From positions 3,655,996 to 3,719,995 of the forward strand of contig OW285193.1 of NCBI GenBank assembly GCA_935421135.1: a stretch of DNA of 64,000 nt. Direction: 5' to 3'. Each line of letters opens with the position of its first letter. Position 1 is the first letter of the stretch. Made by a program: the position numbers and the translations under genes. Of the stretch, positions 24,461 through 35,229 are shown one piece after another. The notes beneath the pieces were generated by a model. That model did no database searches and had not been told where the DNA came from. It worked only from the letters and a program-made list of their open reading frames with translations. This DNA comes from Bugulina stolonifera (lineage: Eukaryota > Bryozoa > Gymnolaemata > Cheilostomatida > Bugulidae).

Positions 24461-26039
24461 TGACAATATACAATGTGCAAGTCATGATTGTCTAATACAG
24501 TGCATATATAATAGTTATTATAATCATACAATGTATATCAATTTAACATTAAGAATAATTAGTAGTACTGCACTGGATGGTAGGCCATCTGTTGGCTAGG
24601 TATATGTACACTGTACATCAACTCTAGCAGTGCTTGGTGCATGCTCTCAGCTCTATTCAATATTGAATCAACACCGACAGTTCAAGAAGATAGTTAAATT
24701 TACTAAAAAGATCCAAATTGGGCAATTGGTTTGCGTAGAGGGAGACTGAATGTCTTCACCTGGGAGCAATCCTAGCTCTAGTTACATACATATCCATGTA
24801 CCCTTGCATATATCATTATATCGGAGATATGCAAATATTGTCTGGTACTGAGTGCTGCTAGATGATCATTCTATTACATTTCTAGGTCTTCTTGATACCT
24901 GTACTTGTAGGCCTATATATTTTGCTACGTGAATGAATTTTCTAGTTCTATTTTATACATGTAGTTCTGCTAAAAGAAGTAGCTAGCATGGCACATTTTT
25001 TGTATTAGACAATCCTTTTTCTTACAATGCATGCCTGAGTACCTCAAATCTGGTATGTCTGTGTGTTTATGAGGCTAACTACAAACAATATTTTATAGCA
25101 ATGGAAACGTTATCTCAAATCAAGATGTTACATTGTACATTGAACTCTAAATACTCTTGATTTTACAACATATTATTACACCTAGTGTATACATATTATT
25201 GCACCCAGCGTATACATATTATACAATATTGTAATAATATTTGCTTCAACTCAACACAATGTGTGATTGTACATGTAGTTGAGCTGAAAATTAAACTGTG
25301 GATAGTATTATCAGTTGAATCTTGGAGGCACTATTGTATCGGGCCTCCACTGTGAGGGCTCCGCTATGTGGTCTCTGCTATGAGCTCAGTTTCTTGCGCC
25401 AGATAAAACTCAATACATGCTTTATGCGCATGTACATTGTATGTTATGGTGGAAAAATAGCATTTCATTTAAAGCATGCTACACGTAGTTTGGGGTCAAG
25501 AACAAAATCAATGAAAATTTCACTTTACCAGCCAATGAAGATATTACACTAAATTATTTGGTAAATAGTAAAATGCAATGTATGGTATAACCAGTATGAC
25601 AATATTGATTCATTATGTACTGTACATGCTTTAGTTGCTGATTTCTTCACCCATATTATTTTTCAAGTTTACCCTGCTGCCTATAAAACAATAACTTGGT
25701 ACATGTTTAGTTGTGTCTAACTGTAATAGATATGGCCTGGTAGAAAGACCTTGTATATTATTGAAAAAACTTAATCTTCTTACTTCATAAGCCTATTAGA
25801 ACTATAACAGTCATGTTGATTGTTTTGTAAGAGATTGTTATATTACGATATTGTCTTGTTGGCTGATGTAAGCTGTTTAGACAACGGATTCATATCCCTG
25901 AACTATTCTTATTCTTCCTTTAGCTATTGCAAAATACTCTTGTAACTTTAAACCTATCTGGTTTGCTAATTAAAATGGCAGTTTGTTTACATTTGCATTC
26001 TCTATTCTCTACTGTTTCAAAGTAAACGTTTGGGTTTGG

Positions 26040-26330
26040 TTGCACTGTTTACCATGCAGCTCTGTCAATTGCCAAGATTTGCCAGGTTTTAAGGTTGATC
26101 TCCTTGCATTTCATGTTTCCTTCTACAGCATCTTTAAATATTATAGTCTGCATGTACATAGGTCTCCCCAGGTTGTGCTATTCTTTTGTCTGCTTGGAGG
26201 ATAGTAGCTGTCTTGGGAACCGGTCAATGTCTATCTGGTGCACATGGCCTAACCATCTTAGGTTCCTCTCTATGGAGATGTCAGACATGAACAGCAGGTT
26301 GATTGTTCTATAGTCTCTTGTGTGGGTAGC
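26040..26330 (-). pseudogene. LINE reverse-transcriptase C-terminal fossil (RTE-like)
   Basis: On the minus strand, a broken frame reads SIERNLRWLGHVHQIDIDRF, then GRPMYMQTIIFKDAVEGN and TWQILAIDRAAW. This matches the order seen at the end of many non-LTR retrotransposon proteins (RLRWLGHV.RM, GRP..R..D, W..LA.DR..W). Stop codons interrupt it after SSKQTKE and at the end, so it is dead. No upstream RT motifs or 3' tail were found. Confidence 0.7.
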
Positions 26331-26710
26331 TTATGACTGAACACGAAATGGTGTGATGAACTAATAAAACATCTTTAGGACTAACCTAGTACTATTCCAC
26401 ATCTCAAAGAGTCTCCTGTCTTACATTTTATGCAAGTGATCCACTGCGTCCAGGGCTTACATATTCATTACAAGTAAATGTACATTAAATAGGTATGGCC
26501 ACTATGCTAAGTCCGCTTTCACTCTACTAGTTCCTAACTACCCTAGTTGCTGTGATCTCTCTGTTCTACAGGGAACTAGGCTGGGAGACTCTTTGGTAAT
26601 CTACAACATCTCTATCGAGTATATAAATATATACATATGGATAGGTCTTTATTGAGCTGTAAATGATTTATAACTAGATCGAAGGTCTGCTGAGTAACTG
26701 GGGGACTCAT

Positions 26711-26931
26711 TACAAATACAAATACAAAGTCGAATGTGAATACGAATACGAATACGAATACGAATACGAATACGAATACGAATACGAATACGAATACGAA
26801 TACGAATACGAATACGAATACGAATACGAATACGTATACGAATACGAATACGAATACGAATATGAATACGAATACAAATACAAATACAAATGCGAATACA
26901 AATGCGAATGCAAATATGAATATGATTATAA
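26711..26931. repeat. (GAATAC)n hexanucleotide array
   Basis: About 30 units of a 6 bp repeat. The central part (from about 26738 to 26860) is almost perfect GAATAC, with CAAATA and GAATGC variants at both edges. Long open frames of Asn-Thr, Tyr-Ser or Phe-Val dipeptides come only from the periodicity. Confidence 0.95.
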
Positions 26932-27133
26932 TTTTCAATTGTTAATTGTCAATTGTCTTGTGAGTCTTACTCATCGACCATATCCTGGTTTATATTGCAT
27001 TAATAATGGATATTTCATCATAATAACATCAAAATATTGGTCTGTGGTCGTGCAATAACACAAAAAAGAGAACAGATAAAAGATAATAAACATTAACTGA
27101 TGCTAATCTCAGCCTAAACCGTACAGTAATGTT

Positions 27134-27340
27134 GCACACATGTATATGATGAGATTGCACACATGTATATGATGAGATTGCACACATGTATATGATGAGA
27201 TTGCACACATGTATATGATGAGATTGCACACATGTATATGGTGAGATTGCACACATGTATATGGTGAGATTGCACACATGTATATGATGAGATTGCACAC
27301 ATGTATATGGTGAGATTGCACACATGTATATGGTGAGATT
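27134..27340. repeat. 23 bp minisatellite, nine copies
   Basis: Nine exact-length units of GCACACATGTATATGATGAG plus ATT start at 27134, 27157, 27180 and so on up to 27318. The units differ only at one base (GATGAG or GGTGAG), in the order A A A A G G A G G. This indicates recent expansion. Confidence 0.95.
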
Positions 27341-28834
27341 GCAGCAAAGACAATAGTGCTGATGAAACACGAATTAGTGATAATCTGCTCTCTGCTGCAA
27401 AAATGCATCATTTTCTTGAAAAACCACATTTTTATGTAGCTAGTCATAGGGTTCTTTAATATTTAAACAAAATCCTGCTTATTGTTCTTTTATTACATAA
27501 TACTATATCTGAAGTTGACCAATAGGTTGACCAATGAATGTTACAACGTAGATTTACATGACTGTATAATCCATATGCCAAAGATCTGCATACAAATCAT
27601 AATATTATCATGAGATGAGATGATTGTTATATTGTTTATCATAGTTGCAGTGGTAATAATGTGCACCACTTACATGTATTTGTTCGGAGTAGAACAAGAG
27701 ATATACTCCATACTGTGTATACCTCATTCATAGCCACTTTGAACAAGTTTAACCTCCCAGCTCATGCCATCGAGTACTTGGATGGGGGCTACTTCTGTGA
27801 ATACAGACAAATACTGTAATTACATCATAATTTAAATATTTGATAAAGTTCATGGTAGTTCCAACAAATACTTAGGTAGCTTTTAAGTACTCAATTTACA
27901 GTGTAACTAAAGTTTTCTTAGGTGTGTCAAATTTTTACATCCAGTCACAAGGCTATTTTCTCTTCTAAACTCTGCTGCTAGGATATTTGAAGGCAGCAGT
28001 CACCCTAATCTCCTTAGTTTTATGTATGTGTATAAATTTGGCACCTTTTTCATGCACCCGGACTGACTGTGCATTACAGGGGCAATAACTCTTGACAACC
28101 CCGCTAACTTTACAGCATTATCAAAATGAGTAAAGGTACTTCGTAGAGAAAATAGACAAAACTTTACACCTGACTCACTTTTCAGCTACATGTACATGCA
28201 CATGGCATTGGCTGCCACCCACGATAATGTGTCCACCTTCAAATGTTCAATCATGGTTTCATCAGATCAGATCAGTTGCTACACTTATTCACACTTATTC
28301 AAGGGAGGTATTAATACTTGTATAGCGTATGTTGTATCTTGTTACGCCCAGAATAACTAGGTGGTACGCATCATGCTACTGCTGTGATAAATCGCAGTTT
28401 AAACATAGTTTCCCCAGTTGTCAAGTCTTGCTTGCAGCACAAAAGTGCAAAAAAGGAGATTATAAACGAGCTATTGATTTATCAGCCTACATGGTTAAAT
28501 TATCAACTTCACGTACATGTATATTAAATGTTGTATAATTATGTAATAATGGAACAAGAAACGGGATATTGTCCTAATATTATGCTTGAAAACTATGATT
28601 GCCTACTCAACGATGTGTATCTTTATAGAGATGATCCGTAATGTTCAAAATGACTAGCACTATAGAGTCGTACAATGTAGAAGGGATATCATCTAATACA
28701 CCACAGGATGTGACTTTGACAAATATCTTCTTAAGCCCTCAGATTAATGTCGATATTGTTATCAGATCAAATTATTTATGCAACCTCTTTGATATGGTGG
28801 GTTTAATCTAGTCAGGTGCTCTGTACTTGAATGC
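27341..28834. other. Intergenic, upstream of lysozyme B
   Basis: No gene seen. Short open frames (for example 28329-28538) have no recognised motif or splice partners. Confidence 0.4.
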
Positions 28835-28843
28835 TATATAAAG
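28835..28843 (+). promoter_or_regulatory. Putative TATA box of lysozyme B
   Basis: TATATAAAG lies 129-137 bp upstream of the start codon, in the position equivalent to the TATA-like box of lysozyme A. A leader of about 100 bp would follow. Confidence 0.6.
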
Positions 28844-28940
28844 TCCTGCATCGACACCTCAATACCATAACTACATCTCCTCTGTGTTACTCTTCCAGTA
28901 CAATACGTTTCAAGAACCTGTTCAGCATCTTCACAAACAA

Positions 28941-28954
28941 ATACAAGAACCTGT
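28941..28954 (+). promoter_or_regulatory. Leader motif shared with lysozyme A
   Basis: ATACAAGAACCTGT is identical to 22354-22341 read on the minus strand. A partial second copy (TCAAGAACCTGTT) sits about 30 bp upstream. It lies 18-31 bp before the start codon. Confidence 0.6.
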
Positions 28955-28971
28955 TAGAAGGCCCTGTCACC

Positions 28972-31592
28972 ATGCATAGCTATTACTTTGGTGCTCTGCT
29001 CGCTATAGCTGTCTACACTACAGAGGTTAATTGCTGTGGTACAGGTAGGAAATCATTTTATTACATGTATATTATGTTATCATATAGTACCGGCACGAAT
29101 AAAGGGGATAGATATTTCAGAGGAAACAATTTGTATGCGGTGAAGTCAATTTTACTTTGAGTTGTAATTACTAGTATGCGGTCAGATATTATACTCAGTT
29201 CATTATAGAAAAGGATGAACTAAAATTCAGCTATTTAAAGTACATGTACGTTAATGTAGAGTGACCAGTGTGGTTATACTGGAATATACTGTGTTTACTC
29301 ACCTCAATTAGCGTAGTACATGTACCCTCATTCTAATAGCTGGTTTTCCCCATACAGTCGCTGAGGACCTGATAGTCTAGTGGGTAGAGTGTTGATCTCT
29401 CATTCATAGGGTCTTCAGTTCAAACCTCACCTGAGCTTAACAGTTTTCATTTTAGTAATTCACTAATCTTTCAGCCACTATAAGATTAAGTGGATAGCTA
29501 GCTATTACTAATGTGTAAGATTGCATGTACAGTGTACGCACCTCATTTTTCAACTTAGAACACGGAGAGTGACAATATTATGTTACATGTACATTACTAT
29601 GTAACAATATACCAGATTATACAGTGTACATCGTTATATTGTGTAGTAGTAACGCGTAGTAGTGATGGCCAGTAGTAATATGCAGCAGTATACAACTTTT
29701 AGTAACAGTTACTGCAGTATACAATGTACACATTCATTTATATACAGTACATATATTATGCTGTAGGGATATAAATGTATTAATATACAACAATTTATAC
29801 AGTTTATACATTGTAGTATAGCAGCATTCGCTGCAGTTCATGCTTTGTTTTAATTTTGTAGTTCCTACTGTGGTAAATGAAGACTGTCTTAACTGCATTA
29901 AAAAGGTAACACATGCTCATCTTGAATCTATAATAATCTGTTATATTAATCACTTATGGTAGCTGCTAATAAATATGCATTCCTAGTACACCTTCATACT
30001 TACATGCATCAAGGAGTAAGAGAGGAAGGAGGCTCGTGTATGAAAACCTGTATATATGTTACGCTGGGCTTTCGGTGTTCGATGTGCGCCTCAGGTACTT
30101 GGTAAAGTCGGAAGAAAAAATGATGAATATTTTTAAAACAGTAAAATTCACACATCAACTGAAATTAAAATATAAACAATGTCCACAATTGATAACACTC
30201 TAATGAACAGGCTGACTATAATATACACACTATGTATTTCAATGGGATACGATAGATATCGGCAAGTAAATTCGTCGGATTTGAAGAAAATTGCGCATCT
30301 CAACATAAAATGACACTTTTTGCAAATACTAACATGCTCAACAAAATAAGCAAGAATAATATACTAATGGATGTAAACTTGCTGCAGTTGTTGAAGTTTA
30401 AATCCAAACTTAAACTCTGCTCCTTCATAATAAAAAAAACGCACAAACGCTGAAATCGCGGTTAAAATGAGCTAATTTGTGCAACACGTTTCTCTAACTT
30501 CAGGACTCCATATACTTAATTTGATTCATGGTGTATAGTTCAGATACCATTTTAGTTGGTAGGCTAGTTCGTGGGCCCTACAACATGCCCACACTAAATG
30601 AAAATAGTACTCAAATTATAGGCGATGTCAATAAACAATAATGCTTATCTCTCCATAGAAATGATTTTTATTGGATGCTGTAACTGTGATGTAAAAATCG
30701 CTAGAGCCGTGCACATGTGCATTGCTTTTAATACCTGTTTAGCAATGAGGAAGCGCATCATGATTCAACGGAGTTGTCTACTCGCTTAATGCCAGCGACC
30801 CATGTGCTCATATTTTTAAACCGAGGAGCACATTGAACACAAAATTCTCATAGATGAGCCTCCTTCCCTCGTACTCTTTGCATGCATATACGCATGTAAG
30901 GATATACGCATGTAACCAGTTTACAAGTACACGAATGCGTACACGTACACATACACGCGCATGTACACATTCGCGTCCACCTATACGTATGTGTACATGT
31001 AATACATGCACATAGGTACAATGTTTCAAGTTGATTCTACTCAAAAACCTTACTGTGACTGTCTAAGTGGTTCTGGCTTATTATTTCAGATTGAGTCAAT
31101 GAAACAACCAGGATCATGCTATCCAGCTAATGGTGATTACAACAATGAATATCACTGTGGTCCTTATAATGTTCTCTCTACCTACTCATCTTACTGCTAC
31201 AAATGCACTACAGCACCAGTTCAATTAGGTAAAGTAATTTTCATTGCACTTCGTGTAATGTATTTCTAGGTAGGGACACTATAGTGTGCGTTTAAAAAAG
31301 TTATTTCATATTTATAAGTGTTTAATTCACTCAGTATTAGTCTACTATGTTTCTCCCTGCAGGGTACCGGGTGTGTGCTAGTGAGGACCAGTGTTCCAGA
31401 GATTGCATGCAAAGATACTTTAACGAGTATGGGCCAAGATGTGGGATTTATCTGGACAAGCCAGTTGAAGATTTAACTTGCCAAGATTATGCACGACTAC
31501 ACAATGAGGGCCCAGATGGTTGCCACTCCTACTTTGGATTTGACAGAACATATGTTGATCTAATGGCAGAGCATTGTCCTGGCATTGTGTAA
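28972..31592 (+). CDS. Invertebrate (i-type) lysozyme B, secreted, 161 aa
   Basis: Exons 28972-29044, 29862-29905, 31090-31228 and 31363-31592 total 486 nt. The intron phases (1, 0, 1) are the same as in lysozyme A. Residues 1 to about 20 form a signal peptide (FGALLAIAVY). The mature protein shows NEDCLNCIKK (30-39), IES with the likely catalytic Glu at 41, HCGPYNV (61-67), VCASEDQCSRDCMQRYF, EYGPRCG and the family hallmark CQDYARLHNEGPDGC. In related enzymes the catalytic Asp lies in C-x-x-D. Here the region reads CYPANGDYNN, so the Asp (55) is displaced by an insertion. The Cys after ESG is missing, and NEGP replaces the usual NGGP. It may be a diverged enzyme or have a changed activity. 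Identification of the family is firm; activity is not. Confidence 0.9.
29366..29436 (+). repeat. tRNA-like sequence, probable SINE head
   Basis: Pol III type boxes are visible: an A box (TAGTCTAGTGGGTAGAG at about 29373) and a B box (AGTTCAAACCTC) at the expected spacing. The acceptor stem does not pair properly, so it is not a credible functional tRNA. It sits in intron 1 of lysozyme B. A SINE-derived origin is the simplest reading. Confidence 0.5.
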
Positions 31593-31672
31593 GTGCTAAT
31601 CTAGTGTAGTTACAGATGTACACTGTATATGCGTGAAGCACTTACCAGATCTGACTTGGCAGCAGCTGTTGC

Positions 31673-31688
31673 AATAAATGTAATAAAT
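31673..31688 (+). terminator. Tandem AATAAA polyadenylation signals of lysozyme B
   Basis: Two AATAAA hexamers lie at 31673-31678 and 31683-31688, 81-96 bp after the stop codon. Confidence 0.6.
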
Positions 31689-32739
31689 CCTAAATGTGAT
31701 AAATTTTCAAAAGTAGGTTAAAGTTCAAACTGGTCAAACAAAATATCTGATGATATACCCACATGCCTATTAATTTTATGGAGTGTTTGTATTTAAAAAA
31801 ATAAACTGCTTTTACATGTAGATACACTGTCTGTAACATCAATGGTGCAGATTGAAAATGGTTTACAATAAAGCAAGAGCAAGCACTGCTTACCAACTAC
31901 CAAATGCCACAACAACAACAATATGTCACCATTTCTGACTTATAAAAGTACTTTGGCAAATGATCAAGTACAAGCACATAAAATAATATCCAGACTGCTG
32001 ACAGTCACAAAATAAGCTATAGCCTGCAGTACAGACTTGAACCTCATATCTTGTTTACTGATAAGCTATAAAACAAGCGAGTTGATCAGTTTTTATCACT
32101 TATTACTGCAAGTATAGTCGTGGAAGCCAAAGTATAGGTAGAACAGTCCAATTGGAACCATCAGAATGATCTGAGAAAGTAGCATGTTCAAGCTCATCCT
32201 TATAGATGGTTAGTTAGTACTGATACATGTATATACATGTACAATGCAACATTAGATATCTTGTGTGGGCCAACATTAAATGAGTTGTGCTATGTACATG
32301 TACATGTAATTGGAGGTAGTATTGAGAAGCACTAAGCCACAATGTATATACACGTATTATCATTACCTGTACCATTCAGCCAGATTCAGCATTTTATTCT
32401 AATGTGTTTTTAAGGAAAGATATATTTTATCCAATAGCGTTAAAAGCAGCTGTATATTTTGGTATACTCGTCTACTTTATCTAGAAGACCAAGGATAACT
32501 ACACACCTAAACCCCCGCTGTAGGGGTACCAGGTTCCGAGGCTAGAATGAATAATTTGCAGAAACAAGAGTATGTCAAGAGCATATGCATGCACTTGCGA
32601 ATTCCTACAGCAGTGCATTGGTTCATTTGCATGTCTCTTACAGGTGATATCACTCATTCATGAGCCAATTTAATAGATGCCGTACAAACTGAGCTGCTAT
32701 AATATTATTTAAGCTTTTAAAATGTAAACACACGTTGTA
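31689..32739. other. Intergenic, no gene seen
   Basis: AT-rich DNA with several ACATGTACATGT palindromes (32224-32241, 32294-32308). No coding texture. Confidence 0.4.
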
Positions 32740-32743
32740 GTAT

Positions 32744-33730
32744 TGTAATGTTTTTGAGTGCTATTGCATACGAGAGCCGAGGGCTACAAGTATGTGAAGG
32801 GCTTGGAAGGTGGTAGAGGCCGACCAAGTGTACCTTCTGCTCATTACATAAAAGAGTGAACAGTTATGGGTGCTCTTTATAGTGTAGATTGTAGATTATA
32901 TCAGACGTAGGCCGATGCCGAGACTCATTGGAGCTCAGGACCGACGTAGGTCATGTAGAGTTTATACTCCGAGGGAGTGTAGAGAAAGAATGTCTAACCT
33001 TGAGAACCTAAGTCCGACGCTAGGTTCATTAGAACCCGGGATCGGCCTAAGCCTAAGGGGTGGATAGAGATGTGCTTAGCCTAGGATGAGGTGAGCTCGA
33101 GCCATACCGAATCCAACAGATTCTCAGGTGGAGCTACCCGCCTAAAGAGTAAGCCTCTGTAGGTTGAGTTAGGAGATGTTACTTTATTCAAGCGCAATCA
33201 ACAACTGAATTACAACACAAAATGCACTGCCTTATATACATAACAAACTTCCGGTAAAAAGAGTACAACATGGTGTCGTCCAGCCGACATGGGGTCGGCT
33301 CCGGAACTGATGCAATAATATGGCTGGTTCCGCCCGACGTCACGTAGACAATAATCAGGTGATGATTACGTAATTGCAAACATGCTAGGCAAGTATAGTT
33401 AGTTAGCGATAGGTATGTGTCCAATACAATAGTAGTAAACCAGTACGACAATATGATTGGATAATGACAATAATATAAAGCACGCTATAATACGTAAGTA
33501 TAATATCAGATAATACAGCGACACGATTGGTGGGTAACAATACAATAGAGTGGATTACGCATGTAGCTGTAGCTAGTAACTAGTAATGTCTATGCATTAT
33601 GAGTCAATGACTGGCTAGCCAAGGGAGACTAGACGCTAACGCTGTAATGTCAGTGTTCAATGCTATGGACCTTGAGACTCTGGGAGTTGAAGGCCCACTA
33701 CACCAATGCAATGCGGTTCGTTTCACTACA
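32744..33730 (-). mobile_element. Solo LTR, minus orientation
   Basis: The block begins TGTAATG and ends CACTACA on the plus strand and is flanked by GTAT at 32740-32743 and 33731-33734, a 4 bp target duplication. Read on the minus strand it has a TATA-like box (GTATATAAGGCA) near 33235 and an AATAAAG signal near 33185, spaced as in an LTR promoter and polyadenylation region. A word CCGGAAGT precedes the TATA box, as in the LTRs at 53.6 and 58.3 kb, so it may be a distant relative of that family. It is clearly richer in CG dinucleotides than its surroundings. No internal region is attached. Confidence 0.6.
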
Positions 33731-34739
33731 GTATTGCTATTAACCATGTTAGTTTTATCAAGTCGTCAGCTATGTAAACTGTATTATACTGACTTAAAAG
33801 ATGACTATGGGGTTCAAGCTTGCTCACAATACATTAATTGTATAATATCAAGCCACCCATAAGCAACGTGAATGTGCTACTACAACAGTAGGTCACAGGT
33901 ATTGTGTATTATAGAACCATACCTTGATGGTGTACAAGACGACCCAGGCTTGCAAAGCAGGCCATTTCAAAGATCAGCAGAGTGCGAAGCATCAATGCTG
34001 GTACACCAAATCTTACAAAACAAAGCTATACTTACGTGTCCATCTATCATGGTAGTAAGCTATGCTATCCAGCCACCTGCAGTCCAAAAGTAAAGTTACC
34101 AGCGTCCTGCATATCTAAAGCTATAACTCATTGTTCAGCTTTCGTAGCTGTGAGTGAAGCAGAACATACTTAGTTCTACCTACATCTATTTATTTAAACA
34201 GTGGAACTCTTCAAAGTAAGATTTCATCTAGCCACTTCCGAACAGTGGAGATTAAACCATGCTTCAGATGCAAAGTTTGTTTAAGGCTAATAGGCTATTA
34301 TTCATAGACACTAGGACCTGGATAGAGCCTTGCTGGATATTATAAACCTCTTATAAATATTGAAATCTATTATACGTGATGTCAATTAAATCGTGTAGCA
34401 TTGCAAATGCTTTTTTGCACTAGAACCATCACTTGCTATAGGTTTGTTTTTACCATTTCATAAGTTCACCATAGTCCTATGCAATACCCCTGTTAGCAGA
34501 ATAATTATGATAATTTTGTAATGAAAATACCAGTGCACTAAATTATACTGTTATAGATCTCATATCAAACAGTTTAGTAATTAGTCTGGATGTTTATTAC
34601 CGTAGTGCTATGTGAGGTGTGTCCCTGCGTGTCATCTTAATTGGTAATAATTAGATTAGGTTGAGGCTCTCTTATATACGATAATAGACTCTCATAATCA
34701 AGAATGTTGATGGTATTTTTATACCATACCTTATGTGTG

Positions 34740-35051
34740 TCTTATCTACAGTGGCGTGTGAGCTTACCAAGTTTGAGTTTGCGTTTAGTTTCATTACCAC
34801 ACATGATAGAATTGACTGTATAGTTCTCACCACCACTCTTCAGTCACTGCCTGTTATTAAACCAGTGTGAAGCACTTTGCCACAAAGCTGAACAGATAGT
34901 GCTGGTGGTCCCGTTTTCACCTGCTGCTGCGATCTGGCTGATCTTACTTCAAAGAGGGCAAAGGCAGATCTTAATCTTGGATGCAGATGACATACTGACT
35001 GGGAACCTCCATTATTTCAAATCTTGATCAGTAGGGACTGAGTGGTCAGCC
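34740..35051 (-). repeat. Probable SINE tail, separated from its head by the Harbinger element
   Basis: If the Harbinger element and one TAA copy are removed, this sequence lies directly behind the tRNA-like head at 38766-38850 on the minus strand. It contains CCACTCAGTCCCTACTGATC and, further on, GGCAAAGTGCTTCACACTGG. The family and the 3' end are not identified. Confidence 0.35.
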
Positions 35052-35229
35052 TAAAGCTGAGTCCAGCCTACAACAATTTTCAAATGAAAATCGTTCGTGT
35101 AAAAACGTGCTGGAAATGTGGCCCGATGGGCTGTTCACACTAGGCCGATTTTTAAATTCCAATCGTGGGTTTTCCAAAACTCTTTAATCGCGGAGGAAGG
35201 AAATTTATAAACACGGAAAAATAAACAAG

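Noticed and set aside
26612..26945. Dipeptide-repeat open frames on both strands
   Set aside because: All frames of a GAATAC array stay open; no start context, splice sites or flanking coding texture.
27134..27340. CRISPR-like array
   Set aside because: Units abut without spacers and the genome is eukaryotic.
27029..27447. Cys/His-rich repeated open frames on the minus strand
   Set aside because: Generated by the 23 bp minisatellite in three frames.
29360..29436. Functional tRNA gene
   Set aside because: A and B boxes are present, but the acceptor and T stems do not pair; a SINE head is more likely.
33647..33862. Possible small secreted peptide with a signal-like stretch
   Set aside because: The frame crosses the boundary of the solo LTR at 33730, so it is a chimera of LTR and flank.
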